Notes: generated by a model not told the origin, from the letters alone. DNA of 64,000 bases from Pseudomonas brassicacearum (GCF_003732225.1 NZ_MOBJ01000008.1:1-64000); one strand, 5' to 3'; counted from the first letter of the stretch, positions 20,442-29,634 are shown. Numbers and translations are program-made.

Positions 20442-21389
20442 ATGGGTAAAAGGAAAGCCAGTGATCGCGCGGAATATGCTCCGCTTGAAAGTGGCACGCT
20501 TGATGACGCGCTACGGCGGCATTCAGCGGAGCGAATCCGCCACTTTTTCCTGTTTTGCTTTTACGTCGAAGTGACGTGCGACTACCTGTCGACGATCCAT
20601 GGGGAAACTTTCGAGCCCACGTCAGTCATTACCGACCACGCAACACATCAGGTAGATACCGGTGTACGAGACTCTAAACGCGGAAAACTGGAACTGGACT
20701 CCCAAACACCCGCTGACTTGCAAGTCACGGGATGGGGAAGCATGGACGCCGCCCACTTCAACAATCTGGGACTGAAAGATAACTTTCTTCAAAAGGGTAA
20801 ACAACTGGGTGAGTACGACCCTATGGTCAGTGATCTTTTGAGCCGATGCGTCGATACGTGCCGTAATACCAGATGGTTACCACAAGCCATCAATCTCGGA
20901 CCCGACAAAGTCATTGATATCGTTCACAGGGTCGTCCACATACAAACACTTTCCCCAACCAGCGCCGCCCCCTGCGCATCACTCACCAACATTCGCCTAT
21001 ACATTGACATGGCGATATCCATGTTAAAAAACATGGCCGACAAAAAAGCTGACAAGAACACCCTGAAGAAAACCGAGGAATATTATCGCCTGGGGCTTAC
21101 GGACATTGAATACAAATTGCTATTAACCATCGAGGATGAAGTGATCGCCATCGTGCGAAGCATCAATACTCACCTGTTAAAGCTGGCCATGGACAGCAAC
21201 AGCCCGGCAAACGCTCAACAGATAAATTGGTCAGCCATACCGAAAGCAAAGAGCTGGTTCGCCGAAACCACCAAACCGAAAGCGCCACGTAAAATTGTAC
21301 GAGCCAAACGGATGGGGCAAGCGGTGGCAGCGAGTCAGAATATTGAGATATTTGATAAAAGTTTCTACATCGAAAGCCCTATGCTTTGA
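20442..21389 (+). CDS. Hypothetical 315-residue protein
   Basis: I do not recognise a family. The start MGKRKASDRAEYAPL is preceded by GGGAGATTGAC. The protein is hydrophilic with no signal peptide or membrane segment. It holds a lysine-rich helix (about 195-225, ADKKADKNTLKKTEEYYRL) and a basic tail (KPKAPRKIVRAKRMG, about 280-295). The second half looks helical. Base composition is lower in GC than the transsulfuration genes just upstream, which points to a separate origin. There is no partner gene. Its length and isolation resemble lineage-specific accessory genes. Confidence 0.65.
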   Translation: MGKRKASDRAEYAPLESGTLDDALRRHSAERIRHFFLFCFYVEVTCDYLSTIHGETFEPTSVITDHATHQVDTGVRDSKRGKLELDSQTPADLQVTGWGSMDAAHFNNLGLKDNFLQKGKQLGEYDPMVSDLLSRCVDTCRNTRWLPQAINLGPDKVIDIVHRVVHIQTLSPTSAAPCASLTNIRLYIDMAISMLKNMADKKADKNTLKKTEEYYRLGLTDIEYKLLLTIEDEVIAIVRSINTHLLKLAMDSNSPANAQQINWSAIPKAKSWFAETTKPKAPRKIVRAKRMGQAVAASQNIEIFDKSFYIESPML

Positions 21390-21460
21390 TTGCATTGCAA
21401 TGCGGTAGTCACTTCCTGCTGGCTATGAATTGGCGAATTTCCACCGCGCTCTGAATGTGC

Positions 21461-22378
21461 TCATTGTCCGTCCGCCCACCCCGGGTGCCGTCCAAACGCC
21501 TCGAACAGTTCGAAAATGGTCGCCTTGACCTTTTGCACCGCGTTGCTTTGCACGGCGGTGTCAGGCCAGCACAGAGAGAGCTCACGCGTGAACAGCCGAT
21601 GATCGATCCTGGCCAGCTTGAGCTTATGCTGATCCAGTTCAACATGGGCAGCCGCCCAAGGCAGGATCGTGACACCCAGCTTTGCCAGAACGGCTGAGAA
21701 CAACAAGTCCGTGGAGTTGGCTTCGAACTCGACCTCACAGTGCAGACCGGCCTCCTGCAATGCCGACTCGACTCGGCTGCGAATCGTGTTCGGTGCACTG
21801 GGCAACACCAGCGGCATCTTCGCCAGGGCGTCGATCGTCACCGGCCCATCGGGTAACGAAAATTCCGGCCACGCAATCAGGTACAGCGTTTCGGTGAGCA
21901 GTCGCTGCGAGATCATCCCACGGGTTTCGACCACATCGACATTCACCGCGAGCGCCACCCGCCCCACCGTGATCAGGCGGCCGAGATTGGCACTCGGCGC
22001 ATCGATCAACTCCAGCTTGATCCCCGGATAGCGACTGCGAATCGTGCGAGCGAGCGGAATCGCCAACATGCGAGCCGTACTCGACGGCATGCCGACCGAG
22101 ACCTTGCCCTGCGGGAATTCGGCGTCCTGACGCAGTAGCTCCTGGGTGCCATCGGCCTGGCGCAGCAGTTCGATGGCATGCCGGTAAAGCGTCTGCCCGG
22201 CCGCCGTGGGGACCACGCCATGCACGCTGCGCTCGAGCAGTTGCATGTCCATATCCAGTTCCAGATTGCGCATCTGCTGGCTGATGGCGGGCTGCGCAAT
22301 ATGCAGCGCTTCACTGGCGCGGGTGATGTTGCCGCACTCAACCACTTTGATGAAATACCGCAGCTGGCGCAGGTCCAT
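21461..22378 (-). CDS. LysR-family regulator (Nac/Cbl-like)
   Basis: 305 residues. Starts MDLRQLRYFIKVVECGNITRA, with the HTH in EALHIAQPAISQQMRNLE and a LysR co-inducer domain after residue 90. I chose 22378 because it fits the family N-terminus; the frame stays open further upstream. It is divergent from the MFS/CoA-transferase/decarboxylase operon and very probably regulates it, as is usual for this arrangement. An inverted repeat lies in the shared region (22414-22435). Confidence 0.88.
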   Translation of the reverse strand: MDLRQLRYFIKVVECGNITRASEALHIAQPAISQQMRNLELDMDMQLLERSVHGVVPTAAGQTLYRHAIELLRQADGTQELLRQDAEFPQGKVSVGMPSSTARMLAIPLARTIRSRYPGIKLELIDAPSANLGRLITVGRVALAVNVDVVETRGMISQRLLTETLYLIAWPEFSLPDGPVTIDALAKMPLVLPSAPNTIRSRVESALQEAGLHCEVEFEANSTDLLFSAVLAKLGVTILPWAAAHVELDQHKLKLARIDHRLFTRELSLCWPDTAVQSNAVQKVKATIFELFEAFGRHPGWADGQ

Positions 22379-22413
22379 GAGGGGGGTTTCCAAAGAACTT
22401 GACTCTATACAAT

Positions 22414-22435
22414 ATTCCGATAGGACCAAAGGAAT
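22414..22435. promoter_or_regulatory. Candidate LysR-type operator
   Basis: ATTCC (22414-22418) and GGAAT (22431-22435) form an interrupted dyad between the divergent LysR gene and the MFS operon, close to the regulator start. LysR proteins usually bind such imperfect dyads near their own promoter. The arms are only 5 bases, so this is weak evidence. Confidence 0.3.
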
Positions 22436-22556
22436 TTCATATTTGTTGCTTATGGCATGCGCTGCCTAGACTGATTTCACAATAAACGAAGCGCTGACGG
22501 CTGCCACAGCCTCGCAGCGCCTCAATAGGCCTGATAAAGGTCAATGGGAGATCTTA

Positions 22557-23885
22557 ATGTCTAGAGCATTAACCGCATCAGCAACGAGCGTGAAGCCGAT
22601 CAAAACGCCCCTGACCCGCGAGCAGATTCGCGGCTTCTGGACCGTCTACCTGGGATGGGTGCTGGACGGCGTGGACTCGGTGATTTTCGCACTGGTCTTG
22701 ATTCCCGCCCTGACCGAGTTGCTGCCCAACTCGGGCATTACCCCAACCCCCGCCAACATCGCCATGTACGGTTCCGTCTTGTTCGGGCTGTTTCTGATCG
22801 GCTGGGGCCTGTCGTTTATCTGGGGGCCGCTCGCCGACCGTTTTGGCCGGGTGAAGATGCTGGCAGCCAGCATTCTGGTCTACTCGCTGTTTACCGGGGC
22901 GGCGGCGTTCTCGGAGAACATTTGGCAGTTAGCGGCGTTTCGGCTGATTGCCGGGATCGGTGTCGGTGGCGAGTGGGCACTGGCCGGCACCTACGTGGCC
23001 GAGAGCTGGCCGGAAGACCGGCGCAAGATGGGCGCGGGCTACCTGCAAACGGGCTACTACTTCGGCTTTTTCATTGCCGCGTTGCTGAACTACACCGTCG
23101 GCGCAACCTACGGCTGGCGCGTGATGTTTCTGTGCGGCCTCGCACCGGCGGCGGTGGCGATCTACACCGCATTGAAGGTGAAAGAACCTGCCCAGACGCA
23201 CAAGGCGGCGCACCACATCGAAAGTTCCCACTCGCCAACCACTTCTGTACGCACCTCGTGGTGGGAAATCTTCGCCCCGGCCTTTCGCCGCCGCACGCTG
23301 ACCAGCTCTGCCCTGGTCGGGGTTGCCATCGTCGGCTTGTGGGCAGGCTCGGTTTACGAAGCGACGGCCGTCGTGACACTGGCAACCCGCGCCGGTATCG
23401 ACCACGTCGGGGCGGTTCATCTGGCGTCCATTGGCGCGGCGGTGCTGTCGCTCAGCACCATCCTCGGCTGCCTCGTCGCGCCCTGGCTGGCCGAACGGCT
23501 TGGGCGACGGGTTGCGCTGGGCATCTACTTCGCCGGCATGGCCACGTCGATTGTGTTCGCGTTCGGCTGGGTGTTCTACATGGACGACGGCCTGCATCTG
23601 TTCATGGTGTCGCTGGTGTTTCTTGGCTTCTTCGGCGGCAACTTCGCGATTTTCTCACTCTGGCTGCCCGAGCAATATCCAACCCGGATCCGCGCCACAG
23701 CCTTCGCCTTCAATGCCTCGGTCGGCCGCTTCATCGGCGCAGGCGTCAACTTCCTGCTGGCCGCGGCGATCCACTGGCACGGCTCGCTGGGCGCACCGAT
23801 CGCCTGGACCGCCGCAGCTTTCGTGGCCGGCATTCTGATCCTGCCGTTTGCCGTCGAAACCCGTAATCAGCCGTTGCCGCAATAA
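22557..23885 (+). CDS. MFS transporter, likely carboxylate/proton symporter
   Basis: 442 residues with twelve hydrophobic segments. MFS signatures are GPLADRFGRVKML after segment 2 and GVGGEWALAGTYVAESWPEDRR near segment 4, typical of the aromatic acid/metabolite:H+ symporter group. First gene of an operon with a CoA-transferase and a methylmalonyl-CoA decarboxylase-like gene, so the imported substrate is probably a carboxylic acid, maybe methylmalonate or a related diacid (inference). The start has GGGAGAT upstream. Confidence 0.87.
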   Translation: MSRALTASATSVKPIKTPLTREQIRGFWTVYLGWVLDGVDSVIFALVLIPALTELLPNSGITPTPANIAMYGSVLFGLFLIGWGLSFIWGPLADRFGRVKMLAASILVYSLFTGAAAFSENIWQLAAFRLIAGIGVGGEWALAGTYVAESWPEDRRKMGAGYLQTGYYFGFFIAALLNYTVGATYGWRVMFLCGLAPAAVAIYTALKVKEPAQTHKAAHHIESSHSPTTSVRTSWWEIFAPAFRRRTLTSSALVGVAIVGLWAGSVYEATAVVTLATRAGIDHVGAVHLASIGAAVLSLSTILGCLVAPWLAERLGRRVALGIYFAGMATSIVFAFGWVFYMDDGLHLFMVSLVFLGFFGGNFAIFSLWLPEQYPTRIRATAFAFNASVGRFIGAGVNFLLAAAIHWHGSLGAPIAWTAAAFVAGILILPFAVETRNQPLPQ

Positions 23886-23919
23886 AACAGCAGCGCTCAA
23901 ACATTCACAGGAGAACCGT

Positions 23920-25176
23920 ATGCAAGCTTTGCAAGGCGTGAAGATCGTCGACCTGAGCCGTGCGCTGTCGGGGCCGTTCTGCACCATGGTGCTGGCGGAT
24001 CTCGGCGCCGATGTGATCAAGATCGAGCCCGGCCCGACCGGCGACATGAGCCGGACCTGGGGCCCGTTCGACCGGGGCGTGAGCACCTACTATCTGTCGT
24101 GCAATCGCAATAAACGCGGCATGTGCATCGACTTCCGCAATCCCCAGGGATTGGCCACGATCCGGCGGCTGATCGATGATGCCGACGTGGTGATCGAAAA
24201 CTTCAAACCCGGCACCCTCGATAGCATGGGGCTCAGCTATGAGGTGCTCAGCGCACGCAATCCGCGGCTGATCATGGGCAGCATCAACGCCTTTGGCAGC
24301 GACGGGCCGATGAGCAGTTGGCCGGGGTTCGACCAGATCGCCCAGGGCTACTCGGGGCTGATGAGCCTGACGGGGTTCGTCGATGGCGATCCGACCCGCA
24401 CCGGCACGGCCATCGGCGACCTGACCTCGGGCATGTGGCTGGTGACGGCGGTATTGGCCGCCCTGCTGGAGCGCGAACGCACCGGGCACGGCCAGCACGT
24501 CAGCACCTCGTTGCTGGCCAGCCTGGTCGGGCTGCTAAGCGTGCACGGTCAACGCTACCTCAGCCTCGGCGATGTCCCCCGCCGCACCGGCAACGCCCAT
24601 TCCGTCATTGCGCCTTACGGGGTGTTCCAGACGCTGGATGGCCCGCTCAATCTGGCGCCGATCACCTCGGCCATGTGGGGACGTTTATGCACGCTGCTCG
24701 ATTTACCGACACTGCCCGACGACCCGCGCTTCGCGACCAATGAAGCCCGGGTCGAGCGACGTGACGAGTTGAAAGCTATTCTGGAAAGCCGCTTGAAAAC
24801 CCGCAGCAAACGCGCATGGACCGAGCTGTTCATCGAGGCCGGTTTGCCCGCCGGCCCGATCAATACACTCGACGAAGTGTTCGACGACCCGCAAGTGCTG
24901 CATAGCCAACTGACCAGGACACTCACGCACCCGACACTCGGCGCACTGCGTCAGGTAGTGACCCCCGTGTTCAGCGCCACCGACGCAGATGAACCTGCGC
25001 CTGGCGTCAGCCAGCGACCACCGCCGCTGCTCGGTGAACACACCCTTGAAGTGCTGCGCGAGGCCGGTTTCGACGCTGCGTCGATCGACGCACTGCTGGC
25101 CGCGAAGGCCGTGTACCAGGACACCAACGATTCGCCAGCAATGGCTACCGAGCAATCAACAGGAACCGCCCAATGA
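23920..25176 (+). CDS. CaiB/BaiF-type CoA-transferase
   Basis: 418 residues. Class III CoA-transferase: VKIVDLSRALSGPFCTMVLADLGADVIKIE at the N-terminus (continuous in the sequence around residues 7-36), NKRGMCIDF, and GDLTSG (166-171), whose Asp167 fits the aspartate that forms the enzyme-CoA intermediate in formyl-CoA transferase. These enzymes move CoA between carboxylic acids. The start is the ATG at 23920 with CAGGAGAA upstream. It sits 34 bases after the MFS gene and overlaps the next gene by 4 bases. It likely activates the imported acid. Confidence 0.88.
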   Translation: MQALQGVKIVDLSRALSGPFCTMVLADLGADVIKIEPGPTGDMSRTWGPFDRGVSTYYLSCNRNKRGMCIDFRNPQGLATIRRLIDDADVVIENFKPGTLDSMGLSYEVLSARNPRLIMGSINAFGSDGPMSSWPGFDQIAQGYSGLMSLTGFVDGDPTRTGTAIGDLTSGMWLVTAVLAALLERERTGHGQHVSTSLLASLVGLLSVHGQRYLSLGDVPRRTGNAHSVIAPYGVFQTLDGPLNLAPITSAMWGRLCTLLDLPTLPDDPRFATNEARVERRDELKAILESRLKTRSKRAWTELFIEAGLPAGPINTLDEVFDDPQVLHSQLTRTLTHPTLGALRQVVTPVFSATDADEPAPGVSQRPPPLLGEHTLEVLREAGFDAASIDALLAAKAVYQDTNDSPAMATEQSTGTAQ

Positions 25177-25973
25177 CCCCGACACAAACCTCTTCCGCCG
25201 CCGTGACCGTCAACATTGTCGATGAACGAATCGGTCGGCTGGTCTTCAGCAACCCCACCCACCGCAACGCCCTCAGCGCACAACTGCTGACCGCCCTCGA
25301 CGAAAGCCTCGCCGCACTGGCGTCACAACGCATACCGGTGGTGATACTCGGCAGCGAAGTCGGCCAGCCCGTCTGGAGCGCCGGCCACGACATCCGCGAA
25401 CTGCAACACGACCACGATCCGATTGCCTACGGCAAGCCACTCGAAAAAGTGTTGCGCCGCATCCGCGCCTACCCCGGCGTGGTGATTGCCATGGTCTCCG
25501 GCTCAGTGTGGGGCGGTGCGGTCGACCTGGTGATGAGTTGCGACCTGGTCGTCGCCGATCGCAACGCGAGCTTTTCGATGACACCGGCAAACATCGGTTT
25601 GCCCTACACAACCAGTGGGCTGCTGCGCTTCTTCAACAACCTGCCGATTCACGTACTGAAGGAAATGTTTTTCGGTGCGCAGAAGCTCGATGCAGAGCGT
25701 GCTGAACGCTTCGGTGTGGTGAACAGACTGGTCGACAGCGACGCGCTGGAGGTAACTGCGCTTGAACTGGCACGCACGATTGCCGGCAAAGCGCCGCTGG
25801 CCATTGCGGCGGTCAAGGAGCAGTTGCGCATCCTTGAAGACCTGCAACCGATGCCCGTCCAGGCGATGGAACAGATCGCAGAACTGCGTCGGCAGGCGTG
25901 TGAGAGCAGCGACTTCGATGAGGGACTGGCGGCATTTGCCGAGCGTAGGCCAGCGGTGTTTTGCGGCAAGTAG
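25173..25973 (+). CDS. scpB: Methylmalonyl-CoA decarboxylase-like crotonase
   Basis: 266 residues. Crotonase fold close in pattern to E. coli YgfG/ScpB: VWSAGHDIRELQ (His of the active site), SGSVWGGAVDLVMSCDL, FSMTPANIGLPYTTSGLL with the Tyr conserved, and KAPLAIAAVKEQLRIL. YgfG converts methylmalonyl-CoA to propionyl-CoA. One acidic position in the WGGA motif region is Asp rather than Glu. It overlaps the CoA-transferase gene by 4 bases. In context it would decarboxylate the CoA ester made by that enzyme. The exact substrate is inferred. Confidence 0.8.
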   Translation: MTPTQTSSAAVTVNIVDERIGRLVFSNPTHRNALSAQLLTALDESLAALASQRIPVVILGSEVGQPVWSAGHDIRELQHDHDPIAYGKPLEKVLRRIRAYPGVVIAMVSGSVWGGAVDLVMSCDLVVADRNASFSMTPANIGLPYTTSGLLRFFNNLPIHVLKEMFFGAQKLDAERAERFGVVNRLVDSDALEVTALELARTIAGKAPLAIAAVKEQLRILEDLQPMPVQAMEQIAELRRQACESSDFDEGLAAFAERRPAVFCGK

Positions 25974-26030
25974 AAGACCAACGTCTCACGGTTGAATCCA
26001 CAGTTGTAAACGGACAGTGGAGTGAATGAA

Positions 26031-26060
26031 AACGGGCGCCTTTTAAGGCGCCCGTTTTGT
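26031..26060. terminator. Bidirectional hairpin terminator
   Basis: AAAACGGGCGCC and GGCGCCCGTTTT are near-perfect complements with a short TTTTAA loop and T-run on the right. It lies between the convergent decarboxylase operon and cytochrome c gene and can end transcription from both sides. Confidence 0.85.
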
Positions 26061-26093
26061 TCAGTCATTGCTGAACTGACGATGAGGTACAGA

Positions 26094-26483
26094 TTACTGC
26101 GGCTGAAATGTCTGAAGGTAAGCCAACAGGTTTTCGATCTTTTCCGGATCGCTGATACCCCAGAAAATCATGCGGGTTCCGGGTACCACTTTTTTTGGAT
26201 CTTCGATGTACGCGGCCAGTGTTTCGCGGGTCCAGACGACGCCCGATGATTTCATCGAGGAAGAGTACTGGTAGTCCGTCGTGCTCCCGGCACGGCGTCC
26301 GAAAATGGCATTGAGCTGCGGCCCAAAAGAACCCCGTGCTGAAACGCCTGTTTGATGGCACCCGCCGCAAATTCGGTTAAACAGTTTCTGACCTGCTTCA
26401 GCATCGCCGGCCGCTTCTGCTTGCGTGCTCAACAACCCTGCGTTAAGCACTAAGGCAAAGGTCAGTACTGCGGATTTCATCAT
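26094..26483 (-). CDS. Class I c-type cytochrome
   Basis: 129 residues. The ATG at 26483 is preceded by TTGGAG and gives a signal peptide (MMKSAVLTFALVLNAGLLSTQAEA). One CxxCH haem motif (CGGCH) follows in LFNRICGGCHQTG, and the distal Met ligand is probably in PGTRMIFWG. This is the common soluble periplasmic cytochrome c of about 100 residues (c550/Cytochrome c2-like). It is an electron carrier; the partner is not evident. It is convergent with the operon on the left. Confidence 0.88.
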   Translation of the reverse strand: MMKSAVLTFALVLNAGLLSTQAEAAGDAEAGQKLFNRICGGCHQTGVSARGSFGPQLNAIFGRRAGSTTDYQYSSSMKSSGVVWTRETLAAYIEDPKKVVPGTRMIFWGISDPEKIENLLAYLQTFQPQ

Positions 26484-26745
26484 GTTCTGCTCCAAATCGG
26501 CCGTTGCTTATAGCAAAAGCTGGCAGCTATTTCATCATGACAAGCTTCTACACCGAAGCCTCAGTGAGGCTATTCAGGTTCATTCCGAGGGGAAGAAGAA
26601 CTATCTGCTCGGCACCCGCAGACAGCCGAGTAAGTGAAAACGAGCGCCTTGTACTTTTGCATGAGCGCAGAGCCTTTCGATCAAACGCTCCGCGCCCCGC
26701 TCCCGTTTCCCAACCAGGAGCGCGGCGCTCACACGGTTGTCAGCA

Positions 26746-27099
26746 TCATTTGTCATCCATCTTTTTTTCCGACGATGGCGGCCGATACTCGGTGTTCTCT
26801 TCAGCGTTGGGTGCTTCAGGGAGATGCCCTGGAGTGAACACATGAGTCAGCAGGTCTTTGGCATCGATTTCGTTGACGCCATTCACCGAACGGGCGAGTT
26901 CTACCACCCGTTCACACTCTTTATGGGTGTTAACGCGGCCGCTCAACGCCACTGTACCGGCATGGGTTTTGACATTGACATGCAGACCGAGAGTCGGTTC
27001 TGAAAAGGCCAGAGCCGACTTCACCCGGGTTGTAATCCACGCGTCGTGAACAGCGACTCCCAGATCATGAGAGTAATGCTGGAAGGAGTGAGTTTTCAT
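26746..27099 (-). CDS. BON-domain protein
   Basis: 117 residues. One BON domain (about 17-88): DAWITTRVKSALAFSE, then VNVKTHAGTVALSGRVNTHKE and a conserved SVNGVNEI. BON domains bind phospholipid membranes and occur in OsmY-type stress proteins. Here no clear signal peptide is present, so it is probably cytoplasmic or the N-terminus is atypical. The C-terminal 25 residues are charged and disordered-looking. A strong GGAAGGAG site precedes the start. Possibly part of an osmotic/envelope stress response. Confidence 0.82.
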   Translation of the reverse strand: MKTHSFQHYSHDLGVAVHDAWITTRVKSALAFSEPTLGLHVNVKTHAGTVALSGRVNTHKECERVVELARSVNGVNEIDAKDLLTHVFTPGHLPEAPNAEENTEYRPPSSEKKMDDK

Positions 27100-27354
27100 A
27101 GCTGGACCCTCTCTCGTGTCATCAACAGGTTAATTATAGTGCGGCCGTTGCGTGAGGTCAGAGCGCTGTCCCCCAGCACGTCTGCGTCAGTCGCTCTGTG
27201 CCGGGCGCAGAGTGCGCTACCGAACAGACCCGCGCGGGCAGCGGAGTTAACGTGGCGTGAGGTAGATCACTGCCAAATCAGGACGGTGCGATCCTCCTGC
27301 TCATCCAGTGGACGGTGGGGTTCAGTGATTCCCTCATTCAAGGAGGCACGACTC

Positions 27355-27750
27355 ATGACTCAGCATTCGCAAATACCTTTATATCGACGACTGGCAGTAA
27401 TGCTCGTCGCTGTTATGGCGACAGCCGCAGCGCTACCGGCACAAGCGCAGCACGACCAACGCGAGGGCTATGGCCGGCAGGTTTACCATCGCGACTATCG
27501 TGGTGGCCATGATAATCGTGATAGCCATCGTGACTATCGCGGCGGCCGTGGCGGTGACTATCGCGGTGGTGACAACGGCGACTTGGGCGCGATACTCATT
27601 GGCGCAGTAGTGGGAGCCGTGGCCGCGGGTGCGGTACGGGCGCCGCCCGCCGTGATTTACCGGGAAGCACCTCCGCCGCCACCACCGGGGGTCAGGTACT
27701 ACTATCCCAACACGTACAACTCCAATGGATATCCTCCACCCGGCTATTAA
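27355..27750 (+). CDS. Secreted Gly/Arg/Asp-rich protein with glycine-zipper-like segment
   Basis: 131 residues. Signal peptide MTQHSQIPLYRRLAVMLVAVMATAAALPAQAQ, then a low-complexity region with repeated DYRGG units (about 45-80), a hydrophobic alanine/glycine segment (LIGAVVGAVAAGAV), and a proline/tyrosine-rich tail. This layout is frequent in small outer-membrane or surface proteins of pseudomonads. The start at 27355 has AAGGAGG 8 bases upstream; the longer frame lacks these features. Function unknown. Confidence 0.75.
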   Translation: MTQHSQIPLYRRLAVMLVAVMATAAALPAQAQHDQREGYGRQVYHRDYRGGHDNRDSHRDYRGGRGGDYRGGDNGDLGAILIGAVVGAVAAGAVRAPPAVIYREAPPPPPPGVRYYYPNTYNSNGYPPPGY

Positions 27751-27846
27751 GCTCCCTAGCCGCATGAAACCCGAGCGACCGCCGCTCGCACTGATATATC
27801 CCCTGCAACGGTCGTCAATTCGACAACTCAATCCGGATATAAAGAC

Positions 27847-28341
27847 ATGAACAACTTCGTACTTAAAGCGGCTATGCCGGCAGCGTTGATGCTGGCATTC
27901 CTCACCACTTCTGTCTCGGCACAGACGACGGCAGCGAGCAGTCCTGGCGCACCGTCACAGACGGCTGCCACTCATGCCAAAAAGCACATGGACGTTGTAG
28001 ATAAGAGGATCAAAGAACTGCACGCCAAGCTGAAAATCACCGACAAGCAGTCAACTCAATGGGATGCCTATGCGCAAACCATACGCGACAACGCTCACAA
28101 CGCCGATACAGCCTTTCTGGAGCGTGCGGAAAAGCTGCCAGCGTTGAGTGCCGATGACGCGATGATGTCCTATGCCAAATTAGCCCAATTGCACGCGGAC
28201 AATATGCAGAAGCTTGCAACCGCGTTTAGCGCTCTGTATGGCACGTTTTCCGACGTTCAGAAAAAAAACGCCGACAAGCTGTTCCGCAATGAACAGGAAA
28301 AACGCGAGGACCGGCTCGAGGCAGCAAAAAAAACCCATTAA
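27847..28341 (+). CDS. Spy/CpxP-like (LTXXQ-motif) periplasmic protein
   Basis: 164 residues. Signal peptide (MNNFVLKAAMPAALMLAFLTTSVSA) followed by an all-helical region with IKELHAKLKITDKQSTQWDAY, the pattern of LTXXQ proteins such as Spy and CpxP. Those act as ATP-independent chaperones or sensors in envelope stress. The helical part ends in a charged tail (EKREDRLEAAKK). It lies about 100 bases after the Gly/Arg-rich secreted protein and could be in the same transcript. Confidence 0.8.
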   Translation: MNNFVLKAAMPAALMLAFLTTSVSAQTTAASSPGAPSQTAATHAKKHMDVVDKRIKELHAKLKITDKQSTQWDAYAQTIRDNAHNADTAFLERAEKLPALSADDAMMSYAKLAQLHADNMQKLATAFSALYGTFSDVQKKNADKLFRNEQEKREDRLEAAKKTH

Positions 28342-28491
28342 AAGGCCAGAATCCTCAACCAGGCGAACCGGCCGCTGCAGGCTCGGTTCGCCTTGGAGCG
28401 CAGCGACCCGCAGAGGCTGACACCTAGGACTGAAATATGGCTGAACAGCTACGCTGTTCCGGGAGATCCGCAGACCTGTTGGAGGTCTCCC

Positions 28492-28980
28492 ATGCAACTC
28501 GAAGGTTCCTGCCATTGCGGCGCGGTGTCGTTCAGTCTGAGCAGTGCCCACCCCTACCCTTATCAACGCTGTTACTGCTCGATCTGCCGCAAGACCCAGG
28601 GCGCGGGCGGCTATGCGATCAACCTCGGCGGCAAGGCGAACAGCCTGAAAGTCCGTGGTCGTAAACACATCTCGATCTATCACGCCCGCCTCAAGGATGA
28701 CGGTGCCCGACGTGCCCACAGCAGCAGCGCCGAACGGCACTTCTGCTCGCTCTGCGGCACTGGCTTGTGGCTGTTCAGCCCTGAATGGCCCGAGTTGATT
28801 CACCCCTTCGCTTCGGCCATCGACACCCCGCTGCCGGTGCCGCCGGAACATACGCACCTGATGCTCGGTTCAAAAGCCCCGTGGGTCGAAGTCGAGGCAC
28901 ATCCCAAGGATCAGCTGTTCGAGGTCTACCCGGAAGAATCCATTGCCGAGTGGCACGAACGGCTGGGGCTGGCCCGTTAA
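28492..28980 (+). CDS. GFA family (glutathione-dependent formaldehyde-activating-like) protein
   Basis: 162 residues. The Mss4-like zinc fold is shown by GSCHCGAVSFS, CYCSICRKTQGAGG and FCSLCGTGLWLF, giving the cysteine pattern of GFA/CENP-V proteins. True S-hydroxymethylglutathione synthase activity is known only for a few members, so only the family can be assigned. The start at 28492 follows TTGGAGG; earlier starts lack family similarity. Monocistronic. Confidence 0.85.
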   Translation: MQLEGSCHCGAVSFSLSSAHPYPYQRCYCSICRKTQGAGGYAINLGGKANSLKVRGRKHISIYHARLKDDGARRAHSSSAERHFCSLCGTGLWLFSPEWPELIHPFASAIDTPLPVPPEHTHLMLGSKAPWVEVEAHPKDQLFEVYPEESIAEWHERLGLAR

Positions 28981-29022
28981 CAGTCTTTGACAGTTTCGCG
29001 TTGACAATTTGCCTGTTTTCTT

Positions 29023-29634
29023 TCACAGACCTGCAGCAGGCACACCACTGTGGAAACGGAACTCGACGTCCGGGGACTCGATCAGCTCTTGCTCGGCGGC
29101 ACGCACCTTGTCGATCACCTGCGCGATGTCCTTGGCGTCGCCGTACTGGTAAGCCAGCTTCAGGTACCCCTGGAAATGCCGCGCCTCGCTTTTCAGCAGG
29201 CCGAAGTAGAACTTGCCCAGTTCTTCATCCAGGTGCGGCACCAGGGCTTCGAAACGCTCGCAACTGCGCGCCTCGATAAATGCCCCGACCACCAGCGTGT
29301 CCACCAGTTTTACCGGCTCGTGGCTGCGCACCACTTTGCGCAAACCCGAAGCGTAACGACCGGCGGACAGCTGGCGCAGTTCGATCTTGCGCTTTTTCAT
29401 CAGGCGCATGACTTGTTCGTGATGCACCAGTTCTTCCCGGGCCAGACGCGACATCAAATTGATCAGGTCGACGTGCGAGTGGTACTTGGCGATCAGGCTG
29501 AGCGCGGTGCTGGCGGCCTTGAACTCGCAGTTCTTGTGGTCGATCAGCAGGGTTTCCTGGTCGGCCAATGCGGCCTGAACCCAGCCGTCAGGCGTGCGGC
29601 AGCCAAGGAACTGATGAATCTCAGGAAGGATCAT
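29023..29634 (-). CDS. miaE: tRNA-(ms2io6A)-hydroxylase MiaE
   Basis: 203 residues. Ferritin-like di-iron enzyme: ligand-type motifs are LAREELVHHEQVMRLM, FIEARSCERFEALV and LKSEARHFQGYLKLA. MiaE hydroxylates the isopentenyl group of ms2i6A at position 37 of tRNAs that read UNN codons. The length and all motifs match Pseudomonas MiaE. The next + gene is a universal stress protein, transcribed divergently. Confidence 0.93.
   Translation of the reverse strand: MILPEIHQFLGCRTPDGWVQAALADQETLLIDHKNCEFKAASTALSLIAKYHSHVDLINLMSRLAREELVHHEQVMRLMKKRKIELRQLSAGRYASGLRKVVRSHEPVKLVDTLVVGAFIEARSCERFEALVPHLDEELGKFYFGLLKSEARHFQGYLKLAYQYGDAKDIAQVIDKVRAAEQELIESPDVEFRFHSGVPAAGL

Noticed and set aside
23920..25176. 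Loss of the catalytic Asp in the CoA-transferase (Ala200 in STSLLASLV)
   Set aside because: On rechecking, the catalytic Asp is expected earlier, in the GDLTSG motif, where Asp167 is present.
26601..26756. 51-codon frame overlapping the BON gene stop
   Set aside because: The overlap would allow coupling, but there is no recognisable domain or codon pattern, so I did not call it.
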